From Panagrolaimus kolymaensis (Eukaryota; Nematoda; Chromadorea; Rhabditida; Panagrolaimidae), in assembly GCA_028622995.1 (NCBI GenBank), contig JAJQJQ010000009.1:3286001-3350000 (forward strand): a stretch of 64,000 bases of DNA. The letters are read 5' to 3'. The stretch's first letter is position 1; each line of letters starts with the position of its first letter. The notes beneath the pieces were generated by a model that saw nothing but the letters and a program-made list of their open reading frames with translations, was not told where the DNA came from and searched no databases. Shown one piece after another: positions 46,260-57,336 of this stretch. The position numbers were made by a program, and so were the translations under genes.

Positions 46260-46590
46260 ATTAGTAAATTTAAAGTACAAATGTTAAAATTAAGCTTTGT
46301 TTGTATATATGTATTTGTGATCATACTTTGTTTGTATATATTTGTTGAGTTAGTTTATGCATGTAAAATGATAATTTTTAATAAAAATAAATTAATGAAT
46401 CAATAAATAATATTCTGATGGACAAAACAGTTGGAAAACTATAAAAATCAAAAATTTGAAGCAAGCTTTCTGACTGTAAGTTGTTGGAACAAAATGCCAC
46501 TAAATTTGAATCTCCCGCCAAAAAAGAGCTCAACTCTCGGAAAGTGAAAATTTTTTACTTTCCGAAAGATGTAGACCCACCGTATTTTTG

Positions 46591-46700
46591 TCTTTCATTC
46601 GTCTCATTTCTTGTATTGTAAGCATTGCTGTCTGTGCTGTAATATTGTGTGCAATAAAGCTTTTCTATTATTGTTGTGTCTCCTGAACCCGTGCACAACA
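46591..46700 (+). repeat. 3' LTR, second part
   Basis: Copy of 42125-42234; ends in CACAACA and is followed by the target duplication ATATC. Confidence 0.9.
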
Positions 46701-48665
46701 ATATCGATTTCTTCAATAGATGCAGCATGAATGATCGCTAATTTTTTCACAATTGCTGGATAAACAAATTTGTCGATTGTTGTCATTCCAAAAAGGCCGC
46801 TCTTCAAAGTTTTTTGAGAATCTTTAAAAACAATACTTGGTGGAGTTAATAATTTTGCTGGGGCTTTAATCATTCGTCGAGCATCAACACGAACACCAGT
46901 TTCATGAATAAAATCATTGCTATTGACAATTTCAGCTTGATCACGATACTTTTCAATCTTTTCAACATTTGTAAAAGGAAGAATTTGGGATTTTTTGATA
47001 ATCTTTGAGTTCTAAAATAATTCAATGAAAAATTTGTAAAAAAAGTTCAACAAAAAATCTTACTAATTCGTTGCTTTGTTTTGACTTTGGAACTCGTTGA
47101 TTTTCTGGAATTTGAAGTACTTCAAGTGGATAATAATTATCTCCATTCTTGGTTACTTCAATGGCACATGGATTTTTGGGAAATCGAAGTTTGATATTGT
47201 ATCGTTTAAAAAAATATTTTGAAATAGTTACACATTTACCATCAACTGCGAAATTGATGCTGAACAAAAATCTTCTACATACAAAAATAATTAACTGGTT
47301 ATTCTACCTTTCAGCTGAATCAGTTGATAACCGAGCAAAAATAAACATTTTATTATTCTCCAAATGAATGGTTTCCACGCAAAGGCCTAGAAATATAAAA
47401 TAGAAAATATTAAAGAATAAGATAATTGAGAAAAATACCTTTAACAGCATCATTAGCTTTTTTTAAATTCAATCCATTGAAAATATAAGCAATATCACTT
47501 CCAATACTATATTCAATTAATTCTGAGATTGTTCGATGGGCGTAAAATAATTTTTTAGTTGGTAGCAGCTGAACCATCATTTTTTTATCTGCTTCAATAC
47601 ATCTAATTGATCGTGATACACCTTCTTTCAAAAGAAAAGGGGAATGTTCAATTGGCTCGCAACCATTCTTTTCAAAGAATGTGTTTGCGAATGAAAGAAA
47701 ATTATTACTATAAATAAGGGTGAAGTTGGTAAAAGATTGTAAAAGATTAAAATAAAACAAACCTATTCCGTTGCTCCTGATTGAAAACAATTTCCAAGTA
47801 TTGGATAACTGGTTTATCATTTTTTTTCGTCAGTGATATTCAAATTTTCAAAATTTATTTCTCGGGAAAATTTAATGATCGCTGAAGCTTTAGAAATTGC
47901 TCTAAAGTAATCTTTAGCAGCTTTGTCAAAGCTTTCCTGCAAGTTTTTTTTTTGGAGATCTTAAAAAAAAGAAAAGAGATAAAACTTACAACATTAATGA
48001 TTAGTTCTTTTGTTTCACCTTCATTCAAAATTTTGTTTTGAGAAAAAAACATTCTTCCAGAATCATATGCATATTTTGAATCACCTTCATGAATTTTGAA
48101 AAATATGGGATCAGAATAAAGAAGTTTAAAAAATACCGATCAGAGGGCTATTTGCTTTCTTTGAAATTTGACACTGAAACCGATTTTCTTTCTTCATGGT
48201 TTGTAAAAAATTCTTAACTCACTCATTTTTAGTTTGCTTATTTAAATCCACATATGTTCCATTCTTGGTCCAGCCTTTCCATTCAATATCATATTGAAAG
48301 CCTTGCTTTGCTTTGGAAATATCAATTTCGTATCCATTTGTAATAATTTGCATATCTTTTTTTGAGCACTAAACGTTGGCATTAGATAATTCATTAAAGG
48401 CAAATAAATTTGGTTCATGTGTAGGGAGATTGGATGTTGATGAGTCATCACCAGGCGCTTTTCTGCAACCCTAAAAATTTTGTATTATAATTTATCGATT
48501 TATTTTATATATGCAAATGTGAAGTTAACTTACTGGACCAGCGCCTCTTCCACTACTGCCACTTGGTCCTCGACGATAATCACTACCACCACGATAGACA
48601 ATGCCACCACTGCTTCGATAATTTTCATTTAATGGATAATCACGATTATGAAATCGATCAGACAT

Positions 48666-49410
48666 TTTAAAAAATAAATTCTAAAAATTTATAAAACTTT
48701 ATTTGATTTATGAAATAAAGTAATAAATATCAGCAAAATGAGCACGAAGCATGAAAAATAAATTTATTTTTTACAATATTAAACGTGAAAACATAAAAGA
48801 AAATAAAATAAATATTTATAAAGGTGTCTGAAATGCTTTAGGAAATTGCAAAAGTGAAAGAAAAATATTTAGTGAGACTAAAAAAAAAATTTTTTAAAGT
48901 ACAAAAACAATTTAACAGCCAAAAAAGTTATCAAATTTTCTTTAAAAAGCTTATTAAACTTTACAAAGATTTTTGGGAAAGTGAAATGAGGATTCTTTGG
49001 TTTTAAAATAAACAAAAAATTTAAATATTCCTTAACAGTCAACGATTTAAAGATTTGAATCATAAAGTTTAAATTACGAAATGAAAATTCGTATAAATTT
49101 TTTTTTTGGATTTGGTTAATCATCCTTTTTTTTCAAACCATCACCAATACTTTCATAAATAAAATACATTTTTGCGAAAGCCATCTTTTTTTTCTTTTTT
49201 GTTTTGTTTTGCATACTCTTTTTTATGGCAGTCATCGATTGATTTAAAATGAATGAAAAAAGGATATTACTTTAACGGACGATGATTCACACTAGTAATT
49301 TTTTGGTGCTTTTCATCGATTTTGTTTACAACCTAACTTTTGCTTTATAAATCTTTTTTAAAGGTGACTTAAATTTGTAAAAATGGTTTCGTATAAATAT
49401 GCATTTTTAA
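48666..49410. other. Intergenic AT-rich region
   Basis: Lies upstream of the Argonaute start (minus) and should hold its promoter. The minus-strand open frame at 48878-49123 is low-complexity and not accepted. Confidence 0.4.
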
Positions 49411-49695
49411 GTGCAAAAAATGTCAGTGAAGATTTTGCAGTCTTTCTCAAATGAAAAGAAAACATTTCAGGATGATATTGGCATCGCTATACCTTTTAGC
49501 TTCCACCATGGTGTCTATCAAATTGGTTTCGATCAACTTCTTCTTTCATTTTTATCAAAATTTAAAGCTCTCGAAAATATCAGTGAATTAGAATTTTATC
49601 TTTTAGCCTGTGCCACCATCGCCAAATTAAAGTCACATTCACTTGGACTAAGTATATTTTTTTCTTTAGTTTTTGGAGTTTATTTTTGTTTGTGA
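49411..49695 (+). pseudogene. Possible nuclear-receptor ligand-domain fragment
   Basis: The open frame codes for a helical text with Glu-Leu-Glu-Phe-Tyr-Leu-Leu-Ala-Cys-Ala and then Gly-Leu-Ser, which recalls a helix of nematode nuclear-receptor ligand domains. There is no DNA-binding zinc finger and no clear following exon. It could be a relic or an exon of an unrecognised gene. Confidence 0.25.
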
Positions 49696-50205
49696 AAACG
49701 AAAAGTATCAAAAATTTGAGTAAAAAATATTAATTCTTGTCAAAAAAATTGCTCTTCAACATCTTCCTGTAGTTTTTTTAATAATCTTTAGAGAACATGA
49801 AAAGTTGTTTTTAAAAACCAAAAAACATTAATATTTAGTTTAATTACTTCGGAAAAGAATTGGAGCATGCGAGTTGGCAAAATGTCAAAAAGCGCATTCT
49901 TTACAATCAATAGAGCATGGAAAAGAAGAAAGAAAGAGATCTTGGTTGGTCACACTGGCACGTATTTTTCCTTTTGCTTGTCTTTTTTCTTTTATTTATT
50001 GTTGAAAAAAGATAAATAAATAAAGTGTTAAATTAAAAATACACACAATCAATCTTCTTTCTTTTTTAATAAAAGAAGTTTTATTTTTATTCTAAATAAA
50101 AATTTATTTGTGAATTATTGATTGATTGAATATAATAATTTATTTTTTGTGGTGAAAATATTATTCATGCTTTTTCTAGCATCGATTGCAGCAAAATTAT
50201 TATAA

Positions 50206-52705
50206 ATGGGCGATTCTCGTCCAATGTCTTCGGGACAACCAATACCGACACCAAGATTTCGAGTGGTATCGTCGGGTGATGATAGAATTCCTTCCCCATA
50301 TAATAATAATCAACGACCACCAAGACAACCTCTGAATATTAATAATATTAGACAGCCTCCACCACAATCATCAAATGATGGAGGAGGATATTTATATCAA
50401 CAACAACAGCACCATGATAATTTTCATCAAAGGCCTCCTCATCCACCACCTCGAATGCAGTATCAACAACAAGGTTCATTAGATTTTTACACTAACATTT
50501 TTTATGCAAATTTTTACTTTACTAAAATTTATAAAATTTTTAGTTCGACAAGGTTTTCCACCCATGCAAAGAATGCAATACCCACAGCAAATGAATATAA
50601 ATCATCAAAGGATGTCGTCAACAGCATCTCCATCGATGATGATGATGCCACCTCCTCAACATCCCCAACAACCCATGCAGCAGCAGCAGCCTCAAGCTCA
50701 GCAACAAATTCCACAACAACCAAAAATGCCTGATCAAGAACAAACAGAAAATGCAAACAAAGATAAACTTATAAAAGTTTTAAAAGGATTTATTGCATTT
50801 TGTAAAAAGAAAAATGGTGTAAATACTCCAACTTTATTGAATCTTATTGAAGTTAGTTTTTGTTCAAAATTTTTCCAAAAAATAATTTTTACTTTTTAGA
50901 AATATATTCGAAATGAAATAAATGTAATGGATTTTCTACAAAAATATGCTCAAATAGTTGGAGCAAATCCTCAAAATAATTTACAACCCTTTCTTGAAAG
51001 CAATATTGGTTTACTTCGAGCGGATATAGAATCAGGAAAAATTACTTTTGATGGTTTATTTCGTTCACCCAGATTATCAACAGCTGATTCAGTTTCTTCG
51101 CCACAAAGTATGCATGGAGCTTCAACTTCATCACCTCAATCCCAATCACATCCTGGACCTTCGCCTGGGCCTCGTCCAACTTCATCTGGGCCTTCTCCCA
51201 TGATGCAAAGAATATTAAATGAACAACCTGGAAGTGATCCACATCCAAGAATGTCGACAATGAATTATTCGCCTCTAAATCAGCCACCAGCAAGTGCACC
51301 TTCAGCTTTTGAAGCAAGTGTAAGTCGAATTTTGGGAAAGAAAAAATAAATAAATTAAAGAATATATAATTTTTTATTTTAATTTTTAGCATAAAAATAG
51401 TATTTCTGATTCCACTGGAAGTGCATCGCCGTATATGTTTAATCAACCTTCATCAGCATCAACTACAGCGACTATGTCATTTCAATCACAGCCATCCACG
51501 AGTAATTATCAACAACCACAAAGTGGCGGATATAACCCTACTCCAGACCCAGCTGTAACAGCAAAAATAATAAAAACTGAATTAATGGATACTTCAGAAT
51601 CCACGCCACCTGAAACAAAATTTGATATTAAATCAATGCCAATGGAAGTGGATCAAAAGCCTACTCCTCCACCTATTCCAACAACAACAACCTCCGCTCC
51701 AACTGTGCAACCAGATGTAGCATTTAAAGAAATTTCAAGTGAACAAGGCGATGTGGAAATAAGTATATTTGATCGAAAAGCATTTGCAGCAAGAATACAG
51801 CAAAAAATGCCTGAATGTTCTGCATTCGAGGAAGAAGTGCTTACAATGTTATCGAGCCATATTGAAATGAAAATTCGAAGCGTCCTCCATCAAACTGCTG
51901 AAGCCGCTGAACATCGACTTGAGCAACTTCGAGTAAATCCAGCTTTTTCACTTAAAGATGATCCAAAGGCTCAATTGCGAATATTAGAAAGGCAAGAAAA
52001 ATTTCATCAACAAAGGCGCGCGGAAGTTGAAAAGGAAACTTTACTTAAAATGTCCAAAACTAAAACCAGTAAAGATGCAGATATGATGGAAAAAGCAAAA
52101 AAAGTAAATATAAATATATAATTTTTTTGGAAGATTTTGAAAAATAATGGTTTTTAGATTAAAAAAGCTGATGAAGATGCAGTACTTAATCGAGAAGCAA
52201 ATGAAGCGGCAATCGCTGCATTAGGAACAAAGAAAAGAAAATGGCAGGCAGCTCGAGATGGAAATAATCCTTCGTCATCACAAGCAAGTGTAAGGATTTT
52301 TTTTAAAAAGAACAAAATTAGGAAATCAAAAAAACTAAAATTCCTTAGAAAATTTATTAAAATGAAAAAGTTTAGCTTATTTTCGTTAAAAATATTTTAT
52401 TGCCTGCTTTTAAAACAGAATATTTAGTTTTGGTTTTTTAATTTTAAATTTGGTCGAAAAATCCGAAAAAATTATTCAAATTTTCATAAATTAATTGATC
52501 ACAATTTTTTTAGAACTCTCGCCCTCGAGCAAAACAAATAACTATGCGAGATTTAATGTTTGTATTTGAACGAGAACCATTTGCTCAAAATTCTTTAATC
52601 TATCGTAAAATGTTATATGGTCTCATTCCAAATGGAAATGAAAATAATAATGCTACTAAGAAACAAACTAATCAACAAGATGACCAGACTGATCCAAATC
52701 CATAA
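50206..52705 (+). CDS. taf-4: TFIID subunit TAF4 homologue, 677 aa
   Basis: Exons 50206-50473, 50544-50851, 50900-51319, 51390-52103, 52158-52289 and 52514-52705 join to 678 codons. A long Gln/Pro-rich start is followed by the TAFH domain (about 165-245; Val-Met-Asp-Phe-Leu-Gln-Lys-Tyr and Leu-Gln-Pro-Phe-Leu-Glu-Ser). A second Ser/Pro/Gln region follows, then the histone-fold region from about 445 (Phe-Ala-Ala-Arg-Ile-Gln-Gln-Lys, then a charged helix). The C-terminal Arg-Pro-Arg-Ala-Lys-Gln-Ile-Thr-Met-Arg-Asp-Leu-Met-Phe block is highly conserved in TAF4. TAF4 pairs with TAF12 and scaffolds TFIID in the nucleus. The gene looks intact. Confidence 0.93.
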
Positions 52706-53453
52706 AAAAAATGGTAAATTTTTTAATCATTAAATCTAATCAACAAATTTATAAATATTATATTTTTTTTCTTCATTGCTTCTTTCACTTTTTATTCTTT
52801 TTTTATGTACCTTCAAAACATTATTTTTATGGTATCAAAATTATCGTCTTCCTCGTTATCTATATTCGTCCAACAAAAAAAAGAGTACAAATTTGTTTAT
52901 TTGTTTACAAAACAAAAATAAATTAAAATATATTTAATTAGTTAGCGCCCGTCGTCCGGTTTATTTAATAAATCATATTATAATAAAACTATGTTAATCG
53001 TTGTTGTCCTCTTAAAATAATTATTTCTTCTTTGATTAACTAATAAATTACTTTGTTAAAAAATTGTGATAATTAATAAATTAATCTAATCCCATTTAAT
53101 GTGTCATTTAAGGTGCAAAACAAAAATGTTAGAACCAATTTTTTAAAGAAATGAAACAATCTTCTTTTTTTTCTCATCATCCAATCTTGTGTTATTTTAA
53201 AAAAAAACTATATTTTTGTTTCAATTCGTCAAATATAAAAGTAAAGTAAAGTAAACAGAAAGCCACAAGAGAATAACTTGTCTACCATTTTAATGCTTTC
53301 AAGGGAATTGTTAAAGAAAAGAAACAAAACAAAACAAAAATAAAGTTTTGACAATGGAAGAAAAACGAGTCAAATAAATGCCAAAAGCATTTTCCTTGCA
53401 TTTTCTCTCTGTATATATTCTTATTCGATTTTATTATTTTTCATTCTTCTAAA
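52706..53453. other. Intergenic region after TAF4
   Basis: Likely TAF4 3' UTR and the promoter of the next gene. AT-rich with no gene recognised. Confidence 0.45.
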
Positions 53454-55662
53454 ATGGAATCAATAATAATAAAATACACTAAAAATAATATTAAAAAACA
53501 GTGTTTTGCCATTCCAAAATCAATTATTAAATATATTATTGTAAATTCTGATTCCTTTGTTATGCAGAAACTTTACAGAACTTGTAAATATTTTTTCAAT
53601 AAAAATCCATGTTTTATTGTTGATTCAATTAATTTTAATTGGGATTCACATAGATTTGAACTGGAAAAATATGATGATAGTCTTGATCTTTATGAAATAA
53701 AAAATTGGGAGGAAGTCGTCAAAAATATTTGGGTTTCACAGGAAATTCAAACTAGCTGTCCAAGAAACTCAATGCGAGAATTATTTGTGAAAATCTGTCG
53801 ATTTGATGGTTTTAAGATTTCACTCACTTACATCGAATTATTATTTAAAGAATTTAAAATTTTGATTGAATCTTCCAAAAATCTAAAAAGCTTAGATTTG
53901 TTTGATGTCCATATTTACGTTCATGGAAATCAGGAAGGTGGCATTCCAAAGTTCTCTGATTCTAATAACCCTTCTAAAAAAAATTGGAAACAAACTGAAG
54001 GGTATGTTGAATTTTCTTCTTCCCATAATTCCGATGAAAAATGAGCAGAGTTCAAATTTTATTGAATTCAAATAGCTTTATTTAATGTATTTTACATAAA
54101 AATAAGATTCTTGAAAACTTGGATGAGAAAATGTTTATATTTTTTTCATTTCAGGGCTAGAGCTCCACTTGAAGAAATTTTAGTTCTTGCACAGAATATT
54201 TCAAGTTTTAGGTAAAATTTTCTATATATATTTATACTGACGTGTTTTTTTTTTTAAAGTATCCACAAATGTTGGGTAACGGCAAAAACAATGAAAAAGC
54301 CACTTTCAATTCCATGGAAACAAAAACTTAAGAAATTCCTGCTTGAACATATAAAAGGTGGCCTTGATGTTCATCTTTATTTTAAATTCCTTCAGGTAAA
54401 GTGTAGCGGGTTCATTTAAGAAACAAAAGTATTTTTTTAAGAAAAATGTTATTTCTGGCGCTGAGACAAATATATCATTTCGATATAAAAATATGAAAAA
54501 GTTTATCAATTATTTCAAAGAAATTTATAATTCAAAATCTCAAAAATTTGGTAAAACTTGCTGTTCAAAGTTTGAATGTTGTGTAGCAGAAAATTGGTTT
54601 ACGTTATTTTTTAGAAATTTTTTTTTTAAATTTACAAAGGTTTAGTGAAAGATCCAGCAAAGACATTACTTAAAACTAGCTTTGATTTTGATTTAGCAGA
54701 ATCATTTAAATCAAAACCATTAGTTGTGCAAGAACAAACTTTTCCATTTCATTCTTCTTTAATTAATTATATTATTAAAATAGCCAATGGTAAAGTAATG
54801 AGAAAGGTTCAAAATAGTTGCAAATATTTTTTAACCAAACTTCCTTTTCTTATTATTGATAATGTTAAAGAAATCCAGGAAATCAATAAAATGTTACAAA
54901 TTGGCTCAAATATTTTTGCTGTCAACGACGTAATTTTGGAATCAAAATACTTCAAAAATAAAGTTTGGATTTGCAATAAATTTGAATGTTATCGTATTTT
55001 AAAAACAATCATTTCCAAAATTGCTCGATTTGATGCGAGAGAAATTATTTTAAGAACTTCTTTTACTTTGAAAGATATGGAATTTTTAACTCAAACAAAA
55101 AGGATTAAAAAATGGCACTCTGTTAACAAAAATGAGGAGCAAGAAGGGATTGAAAATTATTTATGTTATTTAGTTGGTGCTGAAGATATACGGTACGTTA
55201 GTTTTTTTTATCAATCACAACACCATAACAATTTTTAAACTCCATTTTATCATTTGCAAAGTTCCTTTTCGTCCGATTTGTTTTTTAGTTTAAGTCCTTG
55301 TGTTATAAAGCCTTATACCATGAATAATTTACTTTCAATGCCATGGAATAAAAAACTTAAAAGATTTTGTCTTGAATATATAGATAGCCCTATTAACATT
55401 GAATTGTTTCACACTTTATTACAAGTTAGTTAAATTATTTTTTCTTTCATTTATAATTATTTGCGAAAGACTTTTATTTTAGAAATTGTTGCCACCAAAA
55501 GCGTATGTTAAAATGCTTTTTAGTGGATTCAAAGGTATTGTGGAATATGATACATTATTTTATAATTCATTAAAATTTCTACTTCAAACATGGAAGCCAA
55601 GAAACGAAAAACCAAGCGTTGCCAAATTTACAATAACTTATATAGAAGCTTTGCCAGAATAA
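53454..55662 (+). CDS. Two-module F-box-like 'CKYF' family protein, 570 aa
   Basis: Seven exons: 53454-54001, 54155-54211, 54260-54395, 54442-54550, 54646-55192, 55289-55424 and 55483-55662, in one frame of 571 codons. Module 1 has Leu-Tyr-Arg-Thr-Cys-Lys-Tyr-Phe-Phe, module 2 Gln-Asn-Ser-Cys-Lys-Tyr-Phe-Leu. Each is followed by a short LRR-like exon with Ser-x-Pro-Trp-(Lys/Asn)-x-Lys-Leu-Lys. The last exon carries Leu-Gln-Thr-Trp-Lys-Pro, the family end. Module 2 has no ATG of its own and begins after a splice acceptor that fits the phase of exon 4, so both modules belong to one mRNA, as in the gene at 124-1908. Function unknown; possibly a ubiquitin-ligase adaptor. Confidence 0.75.
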
Positions 55663-56217
55663 CCATTGTGAATCTAAAAAACTTGATAATTTTATTTGAT
55701 ATTTCAACTATTTTTTTTGTTGAATTTAGTCTTGTTTGTAATTTTTATTATTATTTTTACATTTTTCATTTTTTTAAAATTATTATTGCTATGATAAACC
55801 TTTACAACCTACAAATTTACTTTGAAATTGAACTTTTGATCTTTGCAAAAATAAAAAATTTCCTTCCTTTTTTGCTTTTTTTCTCTCTAAATATGACCTG
55901 GAAGCAAAAAGAAAGAAAGACAAAATGGCAAGAGCAAATAACAAATAAATAAATTGATCGCAAGAAAAAGGACAGAAACAACGCGCTGCGTCATCTGATA
56001 GAACTCACATGTTTGTTTCGTTCTTTTGCATTGCAAAAAAAAGAAGTTTTTTTTTGACGAAACGCCTCCGAACAACGAAAGACAGCTTCCTTAAAAATAA
56101 ACTTTAAAAAAAGGAGCGCAGTCTATTTTTATATTTTTTTCAATATCATTCATTTTTATATTTTGATTGGAATTATTTTATTTCCGGCTGTCTTTTTTTT
56201 TAACAGAAAAAATAAGA
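55663..56217. other. Intergenic region
   Basis: AT-rich. A splice-acceptor-like TTTTTTTTTAACAG ends at 56206, twelve bases before the next ATG, so the following gene may be trans-spliced or have an untranslated first exon. Confidence 0.45.
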
Positions 56218-57051
56218 ATGCAACAATATTTGGTTGTATTTATTTCCTTAATAATTTTATATTCTTCCTTTTCTTTTTCTTTCGCTGCTGTGGCGGAAGA
56301 AAGGAAAAATATTGCAAGAAATCCTTTGCGTGAAAATGGTTTAAAAGCGTTATGGAATTTGGAAGAAATGGCTGAATGCCATTTGGGTTACACCGCTTTG
56401 GATTATAATAATTATGGTTGCTGGTGTGGCGTAGGAGGATCAGGAAAACCCGTGGATGACATTGATGAGTAAGCTTATCATTATTTTTTTATGGTTCTTT
56501 GAAATTTAAAAAAAAGTATATATGTAAATTTTTTCTAGATGTTGCATGCGCCATGATCAATGTTATGATGATGCGATAAATCGAGGAGCTTGTTACGATG
56601 TTCCATTTGAATATGTGGAAGATTATAGTTGGAGTTGCCAAAAGAATCCGAATATTAACGATACCATTCATACAAAAGTTTGTAGTTGTTATGGTAAGTT
56701 TGATATTTCTTTAAAAAAAAATTTTGTTCGAAAAAATTCTGAATTTTTTGGCAATTTTTTCATACTTTGCCAAAAAAGCAAAAAAATCTTTCGTTTATTT
56801 AATTTTTTGCTTTTTTAGAACCTCAAAATGCATGCAAAACTGAATTATGTTGGTGTGATAGTATGGTAGTGGAATGTTGGGGCGAATATCACCCACCTTT
56901 GACTAAACCAAAATGCATGCATCCCCGACTTAATGTTCCTAATAATCTTCCAAATAATATTCCATATTCAACTCATCCACTACGAGGCATAATCAATATT
57001 TGGACTTCATCACTTGAATCACTTCGAAAAATTATTAGTTTTATTTGGTGA
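56218..57051 (+). CDS. Secreted phospholipase A2, 212 aa
   Basis: Exons 56218-56468, 56539-56693 and 56819-57051 join to 213 codons. A signal peptide (about 1-24) is followed by the calcium loop Tyr-Gly-Cys-Trp-Cys-Gly (66-71) and the catalytic Cys-Cys-Met-Arg-His-Asp (His 89, Asp 90), with many paired Cys. This is the group I/II-like secreted PLA2 fold, which hydrolyses the sn-2 ester of phospholipids outside the cell with Ca2+. The C-terminus past residue 170 is an extra tail without Cys. Starting at the upstream in-frame ATG (56167) would add 17 residues, but the acceptor-like site between the two favours 56218. Confidence 0.92.
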
Positions 57052-57336
57052 AGAATGAACCATGCATTTAAATAATGGAGGAGAATATGAGTCATACGGG
57101 GAAACAATACCAACAAAAAAACTAACTAAAATTGCATCTACTTATTTTTTAAAGTTCTAAATATTTTTTCTTCTTTATTGAATGCTTGTTTTAATAAATA
57201 TCATAACTAAATTTTTGAATAAATCTAATAGAAAAATTTATAAACAAAAGTTTCTCAGGTTTCAACCAAACAATTTTATTTTTTGAAACTCTTTGTTCAG
57301 TGTATTCTTTTTTGGTAGTCAAGTTTAAATTGCAGA

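Larger units (their letters stand above)
44463..46581 (+). mobile_element. OTU-carrying DNA element with hairpin ends, in the 3' LTR
   Basis: A 2,119-bp insertion flanked by GTATTTTTG at 44454-44462 and 46582-46590, exactly the same nine bases and LTR position used by the larger element in the 5' LTR. Its right end (..CCCACC) resembles the right end of that element (..CTCACC). Near both ends lie palindromes built on TTTCGGAAAGT. It codes for one OTU protein and no transposase. The size of the duplication suggests a Mutator-like element moved by a transposase from elsewhere. Confidence 0.85.
34943..46700 (+). mobile_element. Non-autonomous LTR retrotransposon inserted in the Argonaute gene
   Basis: The outer ends are TGTTGTGCCC at 34943 and GTGCACAACA at 46700. 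A 5-bp duplication ATATC flanks it (34938-34942 and 46701-46705). Each LTR is 215 bases once the DNA element nested in it is set aside: 34943-35047 plus 42125-42234, and 44358-44462 plus 46591-46700. The two LTRs look identical by eye, which points to recent insertion. A TGG-type primer-binding site follows the 5' LTR (42238 on), and the purine tract GTGGGAAGGGA ends at 44357, right before the 3' LTR. The interior (42235-44357) codes for Gag but for no protease, polymerase or full integrase. Confidence 0.93.
33439..48665 (-). pseudogene. WAGO-type Argonaute gene, split by a nested 11.8-kb insertion
   Basis: The N-terminal and PAZ part lies at 48665-46701 and the PIWI part at 34942-33439. The 5' exon codes for a Gly/Arg/Ser-rich start (MSDRFHNRDYPLNEN). 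A PAZ-like region near 47270-47060 has Cys-Val-Thr-Ile-Ser-Lys-Tyr-Phe-Phe-Lys-Arg-Tyr. PIWI exons are 34870-34511, 34457-34139, 34085 to about 33632 and 33577-33439, with Phe-Gly-Ile-Asp-Ile-Ser-His-Pro. The usual second catalytic Asp is replaced (Tyr-Arg-Ser-Gly), as in the WAGO clade, so it was probably not a slicer. The insertion interrupts a coding exon after Glu-Glu-Ile-Asp-Ile; across it, the frame and the next splice site continue exactly. Other lesions: TAG at 48369-48371, TGA at 48140-48142, one extra A in an A run near 47821-47828, and a frameshift near 33858. WAGOs bind 22G secondary small RNAs and silence transposons. Confidence 0.88.

Noticed and set aside
44463..46581. Small OTU element as an internal-deletion copy of the 7-kb MULE
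   Set aside because: The ends beyond the last few bases and the OTU sequences differ too much, and exon structures are unrelated.
51042..51446. Minus-strand frame across TAF4 exons
   Set aside because: Antisense to a well-supported TAF4 exon.
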